From the NCBI GenBank assembly GCA_009783975.1, contig WRCL01000127.1, forward strand, positions 1 through 6,061: a DNA stretch of 6,061 bases, written 5' to 3'. Source of the DNA: Micrococcales bacterium (GTDB lineage Bacteria > Actinomycetota > Actinomycetes > Actinomycetales > Cellulomonadaceae). A program made the translations under genes and the position numbers. Positions 1 through 5,231 of this stretch are shown here, one piece after another. Under the pieces are notes generated by a model. That model was not told where the DNA came from and ran no database searches. It was given only the letters and a program-made list of their open reading frames with translations. Numbering within the stretch: the stretch's first letter is position 1; each line of letters opens with the position of its first letter.

Positions 1-303
1 AGAGGTGATCGGCGCCTTCCCGGGGGCTTCGCTGCCCGCCAGCTCAAGCGCCTTCTTGGCTCCCGCGCTCCACGCCAGATCACCAGCCGCAGCGTGCTGG
101 CCTGTGCCGGTGCGCTGCTCGACCTGTGCGCGGACCGTGTCCACGCTGATGCCGATCGAGGCCAGCACCTGGGCTGCTGTGCTGTCACGCAGCAGGCTCC
201 CCAGCAGGTGCTCAGGCCCGATGTGGTCGTGTTTGAGCCGCCGCGCTTCGTCCTGCGCCCCAACCACCACCTGGCGGGCGCCTGCGGTGAAGCGTTCGAA
301 CAT
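1..303 (-). CDS. Clp N-terminal-domain protein (partial, 5' end only)
   Basis: This is the first 101 codons of a minus-strand gene; the rest lies beyond the left edge. It begins MFERFTAGARQVVVGAQDEA and continues with HDHIGPEHLLGSLL near residues 25-38, the signature of the Clp_N repeat that opens ClpA/ClpC unfoldases and also occurs in stand-alone proteins. In ClpC this domain binds substrates and adaptors in the cytoplasm. The ATG at 303-301 has GGGAG seven bases upstream. The stretch around residues 68-95 (AAAGDLAWSAGAKKALELAG) is where the second Clp_N half would begin. Whether AAA+ ATPase domains follow cannot be seen. The spacer DNA 304-425 separates it from a divergent gene. A full ClpC or a short Clp_N-only protein are both possible, and I lean to the short form only because the neighbourhood is accessory. 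Confidence 0.85.
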   Translation of the reverse strand, partial: MFERFTAGARQVVVGAQDEARRLKHDHIGPEHLLGSLLRDSTAAQVLASIGISVDTVRAQVEQRTGTGQHAAAGDLAWSAGAKKALELAGSEAPGKAPITS

Positions 304-425
304 CAGCAGCTCCCTTTCGCCGGGCCCACCGTATCGTGCCAGGCCGGCTCCTCGGGCCGGGTTCTTGCCGTGCTGCGGCGCTGCCGGGCTCCTACACTGC
401 ACCCGTCCAGACATAGGAGGACGTG

Positions 426-890
426 ATGCCGACCGTCGACTTCCACGACGTGTCTACCGCGGGGCTGGAGGCGTCGCCTGTGGCCCAAGCCCTCGCTGGG
501 CTGCGCGCGAACGAGGCGCGCTACTTCAAGAACAAGTACGACCACACCTTCACCGTCGTGCCCGCCGCTGACAGCCCCGACACCGTCGCGTACGTCGCCC
601 GGGTCCTTCACGACGAGCGCGGTATCACCATCGCCGCCGACCCGTTGCAGACCTCGCAGTTCCAGGTGGAGAACCTGCAGTTCACGTACGTGTTCTACGC
701 CGACGGCCTGGCGGTCAACGTCATGTACGCCGTCGACGACACCGGCAAACGTGCTGTGGGTTTCAAGCTCAGCGACGGCATGCCCGTCCCCGCCGAGCTT
801 GGCGGGTTCAAGTTCGCCCGGCAGAAGTCCAAGCTCGCCGGAACCATCCGAGGCTCGTACTTCGTCATCAAGGGCCAGTACCCCGCCTGA
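426..890 (+). CDS. Hypothetical protein, 154 aa
   Basis: I do not recognise this protein. The ATG at 426 is chosen because AGGAGG at 415-420 lies five bases before it; an in-frame GTG at 423 would be too close. Codon use is typical high-GC coding sequence. The product has no signal peptide or membrane segment. Residues 1-35 look helical (ASPVAQALAGLRANEARYF). Residues 40-130 alternate hydrophobic and polar residues, with aromatic-rich strands (VENLQFTYVFYADGLAVNVMY), suggesting a compact beta-rich cytoplasmic protein. The C-terminus is basic (KFARQKSKLAGTIRGSYFVIKGQ), so nucleic-acid or phosphate binding is possible but unproven. It is divergent from the Clp_N gene and convergent with the decayed gene at 942-1521. 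No clear sigma-70 promoter was found in 304-425; TACACT at 393-398 is a weak -10 candidate without a well-spaced -35. Confidence 0.75.
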   Translation: MPTVDFHDVSTAGLEASPVAQALAGLRANEARYFKNKYDHTFTVVPAADSPDTVAYVARVLHDERGITIAADPLQTSQFQVENLQFTYVFYADGLAVNVMYAVDDTGKRAVGFKLSDGMPVPAELGGFKFARQKSKLAGTIRGSYFVIKGQYPA

Positions 891-941
891 ACGCCTGGGG
901 ACCCAAGAAGCGTCGCCAGGTCGTGCATGTCGCACACGTCA

Positions 942-1521
942 TCAGCGCATGGGTGTCCCGGTTGCGGGGTCCAGCCACAACGAACCGGAGGAGCACCCGA
1001 CCAGGACAGCGGTGGGCTCGTCGGGGTTCGAGCTCCTCCCTGGTCTGATGGGGTCCCACTTTCCTGAGTACCGCAGGGTCAATGGTTCTTCGTCTGGGCA
1101 GCGGAACTGCCACAGATGCTCCCCTGTGCTGAAGTCCAGCCCGTCGATGAGGTCAGGCGCCGGAGAGTAGCCCGTGCTCGACGAGCCGGCGACGACGAAC
1201 ACCTCGCGGTACAAGGCGGCGGCGGGGCGGCCTTGGAACTGCTCGCCTTCGGGAGTCTTGGCCGACACCTTGTACGACACGTCAGCCACACGGCTCGATG
1301 CCTGGAAATGGCCATCCAGCACGCGGATCTCGTTGCACAGCTTTCCGTCCAGCATCAAGGTGTGCGAACCTCTGCCCCCCCAGGCTCACGGTTGGGGTCG
1401 ACCTTCTCGATGAGACCGCCCGCGATCATCGCGTCGATCTCAGCCCTGCCTTGCTCTGTGTGTTGAGGTGGACGCCGAGACAGTACCACTGCGAGTGAGA
1501 GTTACGCGGGTAGGATTCCAA
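942..1521 (-). pseudogene. Decayed gene with PQQ/beta-propeller-like sequence, two frame breaks
   Basis: The best-preserved part is a minus-strand open frame from about 1358 to its stop at 942-944. It contains LIDGLDFSTGEHLWQF and GCSSGSLWLDPATG, resembling the TG-x-x-LW strands of PQQ-like propeller repeats. Upstream, protein-like sequence continues in two other frames: AEIDAMIAGGLIEKVDPN (about 1445-1390) and SHSQWYCLGVHLNTQSKAG (about 1500-1444). One extra G in the run at 1375-1381 (7 to 8) and one in the run at 1444-1446 (3 to 4) would join all three into one continuous protein. The frame then hits a stop near 1540, just before vapB. No start with a good ribosome site is visible; the ATG at 1355 has only AGAGG 12 bases upstream. 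The 5' boundary is uncertain because 1482-1506 also matches DNA near 5175. Either a pseudogene truncated next to vapBC, or an intact gene with two homopolymer miscalls. Confidence 0.55.
1482..1506. repeat. Operator-like block, copy 1 (upstream of vapBC)
   Basis: These 25 bases match 5175-5199 at 21 positions in the same orientation. Three of the four differences fall in the three-base spacer (1491-1493) of an inverted repeat, CACT-N3-AGTG, whose arms are identical in both copies. All four differences would change the amino acid in the overlapping minus-strand frame, so the conservation looks like DNA-level rather than protein-level constraint. The similarity continues downstream as ACGC[GA]CATCCC at 1521-1531 and 5218-5228. 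On the minus strand both copies end in an extended -10-like TGG-TACT[GA]T (here 1488-1480). It lies about 80 bp before the vapB start. Binding by VapB is inference. Confidence 0.5.
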
Positions 1522-1540
1522 CGCGCATCCCGTTGGCGCA

Positions 1541-1549
1541 TGTTATGCT
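1541..1549 (+). promoter_or_regulatory. Extended -10 promoter of vapBC
   Basis: TGT-TATGCT fits the extended -10 pattern TGn-TAnnnT; no convincing -35 is seen 16-18 bases upstream, as expected for this class. Transcription would start near 1556, giving a leader of about 28 bases that includes the ribosome site at 1571-1578. Confidence 0.5.
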
Positions 1550-1571
1550 ATCGTTGCAAGCGACGCTAGCA
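1546..1571. promoter_or_regulatory. Imperfect inverted repeat, candidate VapB operator
   Basis: TGCTA at 1546-1550 pairs with TAGCA at 1567-1571 around the self-complementary core TTGCAA (1554-1559). It overlaps the -10 end and the expected transcription start of vapBC, the usual place for autoregulation by a VapB/FitA ribbon-helix-helix antitoxin with its toxin. The arms are short and not centred exactly on the core, so this is tentative. Confidence 0.35.
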
Positions 1572-1583
1572 AGGAGGGTATCC

Positions 1584-1832
1584 GTGGGGTCGTTGATGAT
1601 CCGGGACCTCGACGACGACGTCAAGGCGCGGCTTCGTGTGCGCGCAGCGACCCGGGGGCGGTCGATGACGGCGGAGGTCCGGGCGATCCTCACCGAGGCG
1701 GTCAACGCCGAACCGACGCCTGCGCGACGGACGCTGCTTGACGTGTTCGCACAGCTACCCGGCACCGGCGGGGCGGACCTGCCGCTGCCTGAACGCCGCG
1801 TCGAACCGGCACGTGACATGGGGTGGGGCTGA
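1584..1832 (+). CDS. vapB: VapB/FitA-type antitoxin (ribbon-helix-helix)
   Basis: Antitoxin of a type II toxin-antitoxin pair, 82 residues. The family binds its own promoter as a dimer and blocks the PIN toxin with its C-terminal tail. Residues 5-36 (MIRDLDDDVKARLRVRAATR, then GRSMTAEVRAIL) form the short strand and two helices of the Arc/FitA ribbon-helix-helix fold. Residues 50-80 (LLDVFAQLPGTGG and the tail) fit the toxin-wrapping region. GTG at 1584 is chosen because AAGGAGGG at 1571-1578 ends five bases before it; ATG at 1596 is too far from that site. The stop TGA overlaps the vapC ATG by one base, giving translational coupling. An extended -10 and an inverted repeat lie just upstream. 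Length and order are standard for the family. FitA is an equally good name. Confidence 0.88.
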   Translation: MGSLMIRDLDDDVKARLRVRAATRGRSMTAEVRAILTEAVNAEPTPARRTLLDVFAQLPGTGGADLPLPERRVEPARDMGWG

Positions 1833-2272
1833 TGCTCCTGCTCGACACATGCGTGTTCTCCGAGCTGCGCAAGGTTCCGCTGGGCACCGCCGACCCGGCA
1901 GTGGTCCGTTGGGCGGGCGGCCTCGACGCCGCCGCAGGCTACATGTCGGCAGTGACCGTCAAAGAGCTGGAATGGGGTGTGCTGCGCAAGGAACGCACCG
2001 ACCCCGCCCAAGGCGCCGTGCTGCGCCGGTGGCTCGACACCCTCGACGCCCAGTTCGCCGGACGGGTGCTACCTGTGGACGCCGGCGTGGCCCGGCGGGC
2101 AGCGGCGTTGCACCTGCCGTCCCAGGCCCCCGAAGCCGACGCGTACATCGCGGCGACGGCCTTCGTCCACGGCCTGAGCGTCGTCACCCGCAACGTGCGT
2201 GACTTCGCCCGTTTCGACGGGCTGGTGGTGACAGACCCCTGGCATGTTGCCCAGTCGTCAGATGCGACCTGA
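1832..2272 (+). CDS. vapC: VapC/FitB-type PIN-domain toxin
   Basis: Toxin partner of vapB, 146 residues, predicted Mg-dependent ribonuclease; VapC toxins cleave tRNA or rRNA to stop growth, but the target here is unknown. The acidic active-site set is complete: D5 (LLLDTCVFSELRK), E45 (VTVKELEWGV), D103 (EADAYIAATA) and D124 (TRNVRDF). The ending LVVTDPW matches FitB-like proteins, which end in a similar INPW. The ATG overlaps the vapB stop (TGATG); an in-frame GTG at 1823 is possible but less likely. A strong hairpin terminator begins inside the last codons. Nothing suggests inactivation, so the module is probably functional. A diverged relic of the last third of a related gene lies at 5232-5340, aligning codon by codon from the FVHGLSVVT region onward. 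Confidence 0.92.
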   Translation: MLLLDTCVFSELRKVPLGTADPAVVRWAGGLDAAAGYMSAVTVKELEWGVLRKERTDPAQGAVLRRWLDTLDAQFAGRVLPVDAGVARRAAALHLPSQAPEADAYIAATAFVHGLSVVTRNVRDFARFDGLVVTDPWHVAQSSDAT

Positions 2273-2323
2273 GACACCAGATGCGACGTCAGAACGTCGC
2301 ATCTGGTGTTTTGGGTCGCATCT
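2260..2323 (+). terminator. Terminator of vapBC with nested inverted repeats
   Basis: A perfect 16-bp stem (2274-2289 with 2294-2309) closes a four-base loop and is followed by TTTT at 2309-2312, a typical intrinsic terminator for plus-strand transcription. Outside it a second pair, AGATGCGACC at 2260-2269 and GGTCGCATCT at 2314-2323, encloses the whole hairpin, so GATGCGAC occurs four times, two in each orientation. The outer left arm includes the last codons of vapC. The nitroreductase gene converges on the other side; the minus strand has no T run. Confidence 0.85.
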
Positions 2324-2353
2324 CGCGTGCCAGGTTCCCTGGCGACGAGGCCG

Positions 2354-3184
2354 TCAGGTCGAGGGCAGGCCGCGGGCGACGAGGGCTTCGCGCAGGTGCT
2401 GGCGGCCGTTGAGGGCTTCGGGGGTGCCCAGGCGGTCGGTGAGGCGGGCGGTCCACCCTCCTGGCATCCCGGCGGCGGCGTAGAAACCGGCGACGCGGCT
2501 CTCGTAGGTGGCGACGGCGTCGGGTTGGGCGTCCAGGTCGTAGGTCTCGTGGTGCACGACGGCCTGCTGGGGCAGACGCGGTTTGACGAACGAGCGCCGG
2601 GCAGGGTCGGGACGTCCCACGGTCACGCCGACGACGGCGACGGTCCCTGGGGGCAGGCCGAGCTCGGCGGCCACGCCGGCCGGGTCGTTGCGGATGGCGC
2701 CGATGTAGCAGGTGCCAAGGCCCAACGACTCAGCGACGAGCACAGCGTTCTGCGCGGCGATACCGATGTCGACGACTGCCACGACAGTGGTGTCCAGCAG
2801 GTCGGTGGCCGGCAGGTCCCCGGCGACCGACCGGGCACGGGCCACGTCGGCGACGAACACCAGCAGCAGCGGCGCGGCTGCGACGTGCTCCTGGTTGCCG
2901 GCGAGCGCAGCCAGCCGGGCCTTGCGCTGCGCGTCGGTGACGACCACGACGCTCCACAGCTGCAGGTTCGACGACGACGCAGCCGACTGGGCGGCAGCGG
3001 CCAGCGTCGTGACGACCTCCTCGCCCAGCGGCTCGGGCGCATAGTCACGCACCGTGCGGTGCCCCAGGACGACGTCGAGCACATCGCCGGCGTCAGCACC
3101 GACCGCCGCGACAGCCTCCACAGCCGGGTCGGTCTCGTCGTGCACGCCGTACCGGGCGGCGGCCTGCTCACGTGTGGTCGTCAT
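2354..3184 (-). CDS. NADPH/FMN nitroreductase, NfsA/FRP type
   Basis: Predicted cytoplasmic FMN-dependent oxidoreductase of 276 residues, a normal length for the NfsA/FRP branch, which passes electrons from NAD(P)H to nitroaromatics, quinones or flavin. Visible landmarks: HRTVRDY at 42-48 (FMN phosphate contact), QSAASSSNLQLWSVVVV at 66-82 (FMN and dimer interface), DIGIAAQNAVLVAESLGLGT at 139-158 (the family's long helix and GLGT turn), GVTVGRPD at 186-193, and KPRLPQQAVVHHETYD at 201-216, typical of the NfsA C-terminal extension. The ATG at 3184 has GAGGA just upstream; a second ATG at 3196 would place that site inside the gene. It lies downstream of and codirectional with tetR, but a 174-bp gap with an inverted-repeat array suggests its own promoter. 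Control by the TetR protein is likely but unproven; the substrate is unknown. Confidence 0.88.
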   Translation of the reverse strand: MTTTREQAAARYGVHDETDPAVEAVAAVGADAGDVLDVVLGHRTVRDYAPEPLGEEVVTTLAAAAQSAASSSNLQLWSVVVVTDAQRKARLAALAGNQEHVAAAPLLLVFVADVARARSVAGDLPATDLLDTTVVAVVDIGIAAQNAVLVAESLGLGTCYIGAIRNDPAGVAAELGLPPGTVAVVGVTVGRPDPARRSFVKPRLPQQAVVHHETYDLDAQPDAVATYESRVAGFYAAAGMPGGWTARLTDRLGTPEALNGRQHLREALVARGLPST

Positions 3185-3265
3185 CGTTCCTCGCATCAGG
3201 TCGGGGTCGTCGGCACCAGTGTGTCAGTCCTGGCGCCTACCGCGTCCACGGCCGGTAGCGTCCCA

Positions 3266-3339
3266 CATCGGGTGCAACGGTTCTACGCGGGCGCCACGGT
3301 TCAAACTGTTGCCTTCGGCGCGAACCGTTGCACTCGATG
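3266..3339. repeat. Symmetric inverted-repeat array upstream of the nitroreductase
   Basis: Two 18-bp arms, 3266-3283 and 3322-3339, are inverted copies with one mismatch; the inner 12 bp (GTGCAACGGTTC / GAACCGTTGCAC) are perfect. Between them two degenerate copies face each other: GCGCCACGGTTC (3291-3302) and CAAACTGTTGCC (3302-3313). Outer and inner pairs share almost the same centre near 3302, and neighbouring sites start 19-20 bases apart, about two helical turns. It lies 82-155 bp before the nitroreductase start and about 20 bp past the tetR stop. No T run follows, so it is not an ordinary terminator. A multi-site operator is the preferred reading; a small palindromic element with 18-bp ends is the alternative, though no target duplication is evident. 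Confidence 0.5.
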
Positions 3340-3358
3340 CAAAACACGTCGGCGGTGG

Positions 3359-3937
3359 TCATTGCGGCCGGCGGCGCGCACCGTCGCAGAAGAGCGTGAC
3401 GAGCTGTCTGGGCAGGTCCGGGTCGTCGGGGCGGAAGGTGATGCCCCGGGCCATGTGCAAGAAGGCGTTGGTGAGCAAGGCCGAGTCGGACGGCGATCCG
3501 ACCAGCTCGCCGCTGGTCAGCTCGTCACGGAAGAGTGCTTCGACAGGGTCGAGGAGCTCGGTGACGTAGGCGTGGGAGATCGCGGTGCGGGTCTCGTCGT
3601 CGATATGCGACAGGGCGTCGAACAGGCGGTCGTCGAAGCCGGCAAGCACCCCGGTCGGGTCGACCACGGCGACAGACAGGGCGGTCAGCCGTGTGGCAAG
3701 GTCGCCCTCGGCGGCCATCGCGGCGGTGATCTTCGCGTGCTGGGTCGCGATGTAGTCGTTGCCGACCTCGGCGAGCAGCGCTTGTTTGCCCCCAGGGAAG
3801 TGGTGGTAGACCGATGGTTTCTTGATCCCGGTCTGGCGTGCGACAAGGTCGAGCGAGGCGCTGAGGTACCCGCCGGCTGCCAGCTGGCCGGCGAAGGTGT
3901 CTTTGATCTGCTGCCGGGTGGCGGAGGCGGTCATCAT
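3359..3937 (-). CDS. TetR-family transcriptional regulator
   Basis: Predicted one-component repressor of 192 residues, usual for the family. The N-terminal helix-turn-helix occupies about residues 9-55: QIKDTFAGQLAAGGYLSASL, then VARQTGIKKPSVYHHFPGGKQ, the standard TetR pattern with the GIKKPSVYHHF recognition helix. Residues 60-192 are the variable ligand-binding and dimer part, so the ligand cannot be read. ATG 3937 (or the adjacent ATG 3934) is chosen because the helix-turn-helix starts normally from there and a promoter ends just before it; in-frame sequence further upstream is unrelated read-through. A perfect 18-bp palindrome at 3948-3965 fills the promoter spacer, so the gene almost certainly represses itself. 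The nitroreductase downstream is its likely second target. Sequence just upstream belongs to a truncated abiEii gene. Confidence 0.9.
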   Translation of the reverse strand: MMTASATRQQIKDTFAGQLAAGGYLSASLDLVARQTGIKKPSVYHHFPGGKQALLAEVGNDYIATQHAKITAAMAAEGDLATRLTALSVAVVDPTGVLAGFDDRLFDALSHIDDETRTAISHAYVTELLDPVEALFRDELTSGELVGSPSDSALLTNAFLHMARGITFRPDDPDLPRQLVTLFCDGARRRPQ

Positions 3938-3944
3938 GCCCACC

Positions 3945-3973
3945 AGCCTACCGAACGTTCGGTAGTCTGGCAA
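3945..3973 (-). promoter_or_regulatory. tetR promoter, possibly leaderless
   Basis: On the minus strand TTGCCA (3973-3968) and TAGGCT (3950-3945) are separated by exactly 17 bases. The -10 ends only seven bases before the ATG at 3937, so the transcript would start at or next to the start codon; a leaderless message fits, which is common in actinobacteria. GGTGG is the only, weak, ribosome-site candidate. Confidence 0.55.
3948..3965. promoter_or_regulatory. TetR operator (perfect 18-bp palindrome)
   Basis: CTACCGAACGTTCGGTAG is its own reverse complement. It covers the spacer and the first bases of the -10 of the tetR promoter, so bound repressor would exclude RNA polymerase. Length and the ACCGAAC/GTTCGGT half-sites are typical for TetR/AcrR regulators. 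The nitroreductase upstream region has no clear copy; its array uses a different core, AACCGTTGC. Confidence 0.8.
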
Positions 3974-4391
3974 CCGTGTGCCGCGCGGTTCCCACTGCGC
4001 GACATGTGGCCGCGAGCACCGAAGAGCGCTGGCCCGGGAGGGCGGACACCCCCTGGAACCGCAGCTTGCTGCGCCCCGAATGTTCCGACTTGCCAGGGAC
4101 CGCCGCGAGACCGAGGCCCTCCGCGACATCGAGGAGGGCTTGCTCCAGCCCCGGGCGTTCAGCGCGCATCTGCGCCACGTCGGTAGCGGCGACGTAGTTC
4201 AGGTCGATGTCCACCGACAGCCTGGGCGCACCGAGCACGAACAGGTTGAGCGCTGTCCCGCCGTGCAGGCACACCCGCGGAGCGAGCGTACGGTCGGCGT
4301 TGATCGCGTCGAGCACTGTGAGCAGACGACGGACCTTGTCGACGGCCCGGGGGTGAAACCCGTCGAGGTCGAGAGCTACTGGTCCATCCAC
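3948..4391 (-). pseudogene. abiEii: abiEii toxin, C-terminally truncated
   Basis: Remnant of the AbiEii/AbiGii nucleotidyltransferase toxin of a type IV toxin-antitoxin and phage-abortive system. GTG at 4391 has AGGAG eight bases upstream and overlaps the abiEi stop by 16 bases, the usual coupled arrangement. Residues 43-63 hold the nucleotidyltransferase entry motif: HGGTALNLF, then RLSVDIDL with the metal-binding pair D61 and D63. Homology-like sequence runs to about residue 112 (GRSKLRF, near base 4056). After that the frame reads low-complexity Ala/Arg sequence into the tetR promoter and stops at residue 147, whereas the family is usually about 270-300 residues. The C-terminal catalytic motifs and helical half are absent, and neither other minus frame restores them. 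Most likely inactive, cut when the tetR segment became joined here. Confidence 0.75.
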
Positions 4392-5140
4392 GCGACCATC
4401 TCCTGCTCGGGGAAGGGGAGGTAGAGCCTCCAGCGGTTCACCCAGTGGGGGTGCTTGATGCCGGCCGAAGAGAAATAGTGCGGGCCTGCGCCCAGCGATG
4501 CGGCCAGGGTTCCCAGCGCCTGGGTGCCAACACGCCACTGGACGGCTCTGGTTTCGAGCACCCAGCCTAGCCGGGCACGCAGGGTCGCCGAAGAGCCAGC
4601 CGCGATTGCCAGGACACCGTCGACGTCCAGGTGGGCGAACCCGCACGCTGAGCGCAGCACGTTCTCGACGCCACCAGCGGCGTTGGGCCGGGCCAGGCAG
4701 TCGACCAGCGTCTGCTCCCTGGTCGTGACCTGGTAGCGACGGCCCGAGGGGGTCAGCAGCCCCCGGGTCACCGGCGGTGTGGTGGGGTAACGCAGAGGCT
4801 GGTACTCCTGGCCGGCGTAGCCGAACCCGGTGATCTTGTGCGTGGTATAAAACTGGGTGCGGAAGGTGAGGTTGTGCGCCACCCCGTGCAGCTCCAGGGC
4901 GCTGAGGAAGCAGAAGACCACGTCGTCAGCGACCTTGACGGCCACGTCGAACGGGTCGGCCTGCCCACGCGAGTACGGGCCGGTCTTCGACACGTACAGC
5001 CCCCGGCGGGGCCGGTCCACCCGTCCACGGCGCACCGCCCGGACCAGCAGGTTGCGGTCAGTGAGGCTCTCGCCGAACTCCTGGCGGAAGTCAGCCGCGT
5101 TGAACACCTGCGTGTTGCTCAGGTACTCCTGGATGGCCAC
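4376..5140 (-). CDS. abiEi: AbiEi antitoxin, type IV TA system
   Basis: Full-length AbiEi-like antitoxin, 254 residues. In the family it represses the abiE promoter and counters AbiEii without forming a stable complex with it. Residues 1-52 form the N-terminal winged helix (NAADFRQEFG, DRNLLVRAVRRGRVDRPRRG, LYV). Later landmarks include CFLSALELHGVAHNL (77-91), REQTLVDCLARP (141-152), LGWVLE (191-196) and WRLYLPFP (237-244), all AbiEi-like. GTG at 5140 is preferred because GGAGGG lies seven bases upstream; the 14 codons before it look non-coding. An extended -10 (TGG-TACTAT, 5181-5173) next to a palindrome serves as promoter. The toxin gene downstream is truncated, so this antitoxin may now act only as a DNA-binding protein. 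Its upstream DNA belongs to a dead vapBC locus. Confidence 0.87.
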   Translation of the reverse strand: MAIQEYLSNTQVFNAADFRQEFGESLTDRNLLVRAVRRGRVDRPRRGLYVSKTGPYSRGQADPFDVAVKVADDVVFCFLSALELHGVAHNLTFRTQFYTTHKITGFGYAGQEYQPLRYPTTPPVTRGLLTPSGRRYQVTTREQTLVDCLARPNAAGGVENVLRSACGFAHLDVDGVLAIAAGSSATLRARLGWVLETRAVQWRVGTQALGTLAASLGAGPHYFSSAGIKHPHWVNRWRLYLPFPEQEMVAWMDQ

Positions 5141-5172
5141 GGCGCGCCCTCCGTGTTGAAGCTCACATCTCA

Positions 5173-5193
5173 ATAGTACCACTTGAAGTGATA
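5173..5193 (-). promoter_or_regulatory. abiEi extended -10 promoter with overlapping palindrome
   Basis: On the minus strand TGG-TACTAT (5181-5173) fits TGn-TAnnnT. CACTTGAAGTG (5180-5190) is a perfect palindrome around one central base, extending imperfectly to 5177-5193. It overlaps the upstream edge of the -10, a good position for repression by AbiEi, whose family autoregulates through inverted repeats. The expected leader is about 25 bases and contains GGAGGG. Confidence 0.5.
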
Positions 5194-5199
5194 GTTACG
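5175..5199. repeat. Operator-like block, copy 2 (abiEi promoter / vapBC relic)
   Basis: Matches 1482-1506 at 21 of 25 positions with identical CACT and AGTG arms and a different three-base spacer. Here the spacer makes the repeat a near-perfect palindrome. In the first copy the block precedes an intact vapBC; here it precedes the vapC relic and, on the other strand, forms the abiEi promoter region. Confidence 0.5.
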
Positions 5200-5231
5200 G
5201 ATGCGATCCCTCAACTCACGCACATCCCTGT

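Noticed and set aside
342..362. GGCCGG pair with CTCCTCG between, in the Clp_N/hypothetical gap
   Set aside because: Very short GC-only arms are expected by chance in this composition, and no T run follows.
933..948. GTGC/GCAC mini-hairpin between the convergent genes
   Set aside because: A four-base stem without a T run is too weak to call a terminator.
1502..2011. Minus-strand open frame opposite vapBC
   Set aside because: Antisense shadow of vapB and vapC, which have complete motifs, coupled starts and a promoter.
3266..3339. Inverted repeat as terminator of tetR
   Set aside because: The 38-base loop and lack of a T run on the minus strand argue against an intrinsic terminator.
2306..4186. 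Very long plus-strand open frame (about 626 codons) across the nitroreductase and tetR genes
   Set aside because: It is antisense to two well-supported genes, shows Gly/Val-rich shadow composition typical of high-GC DNA and has no family motifs or ribosome site.
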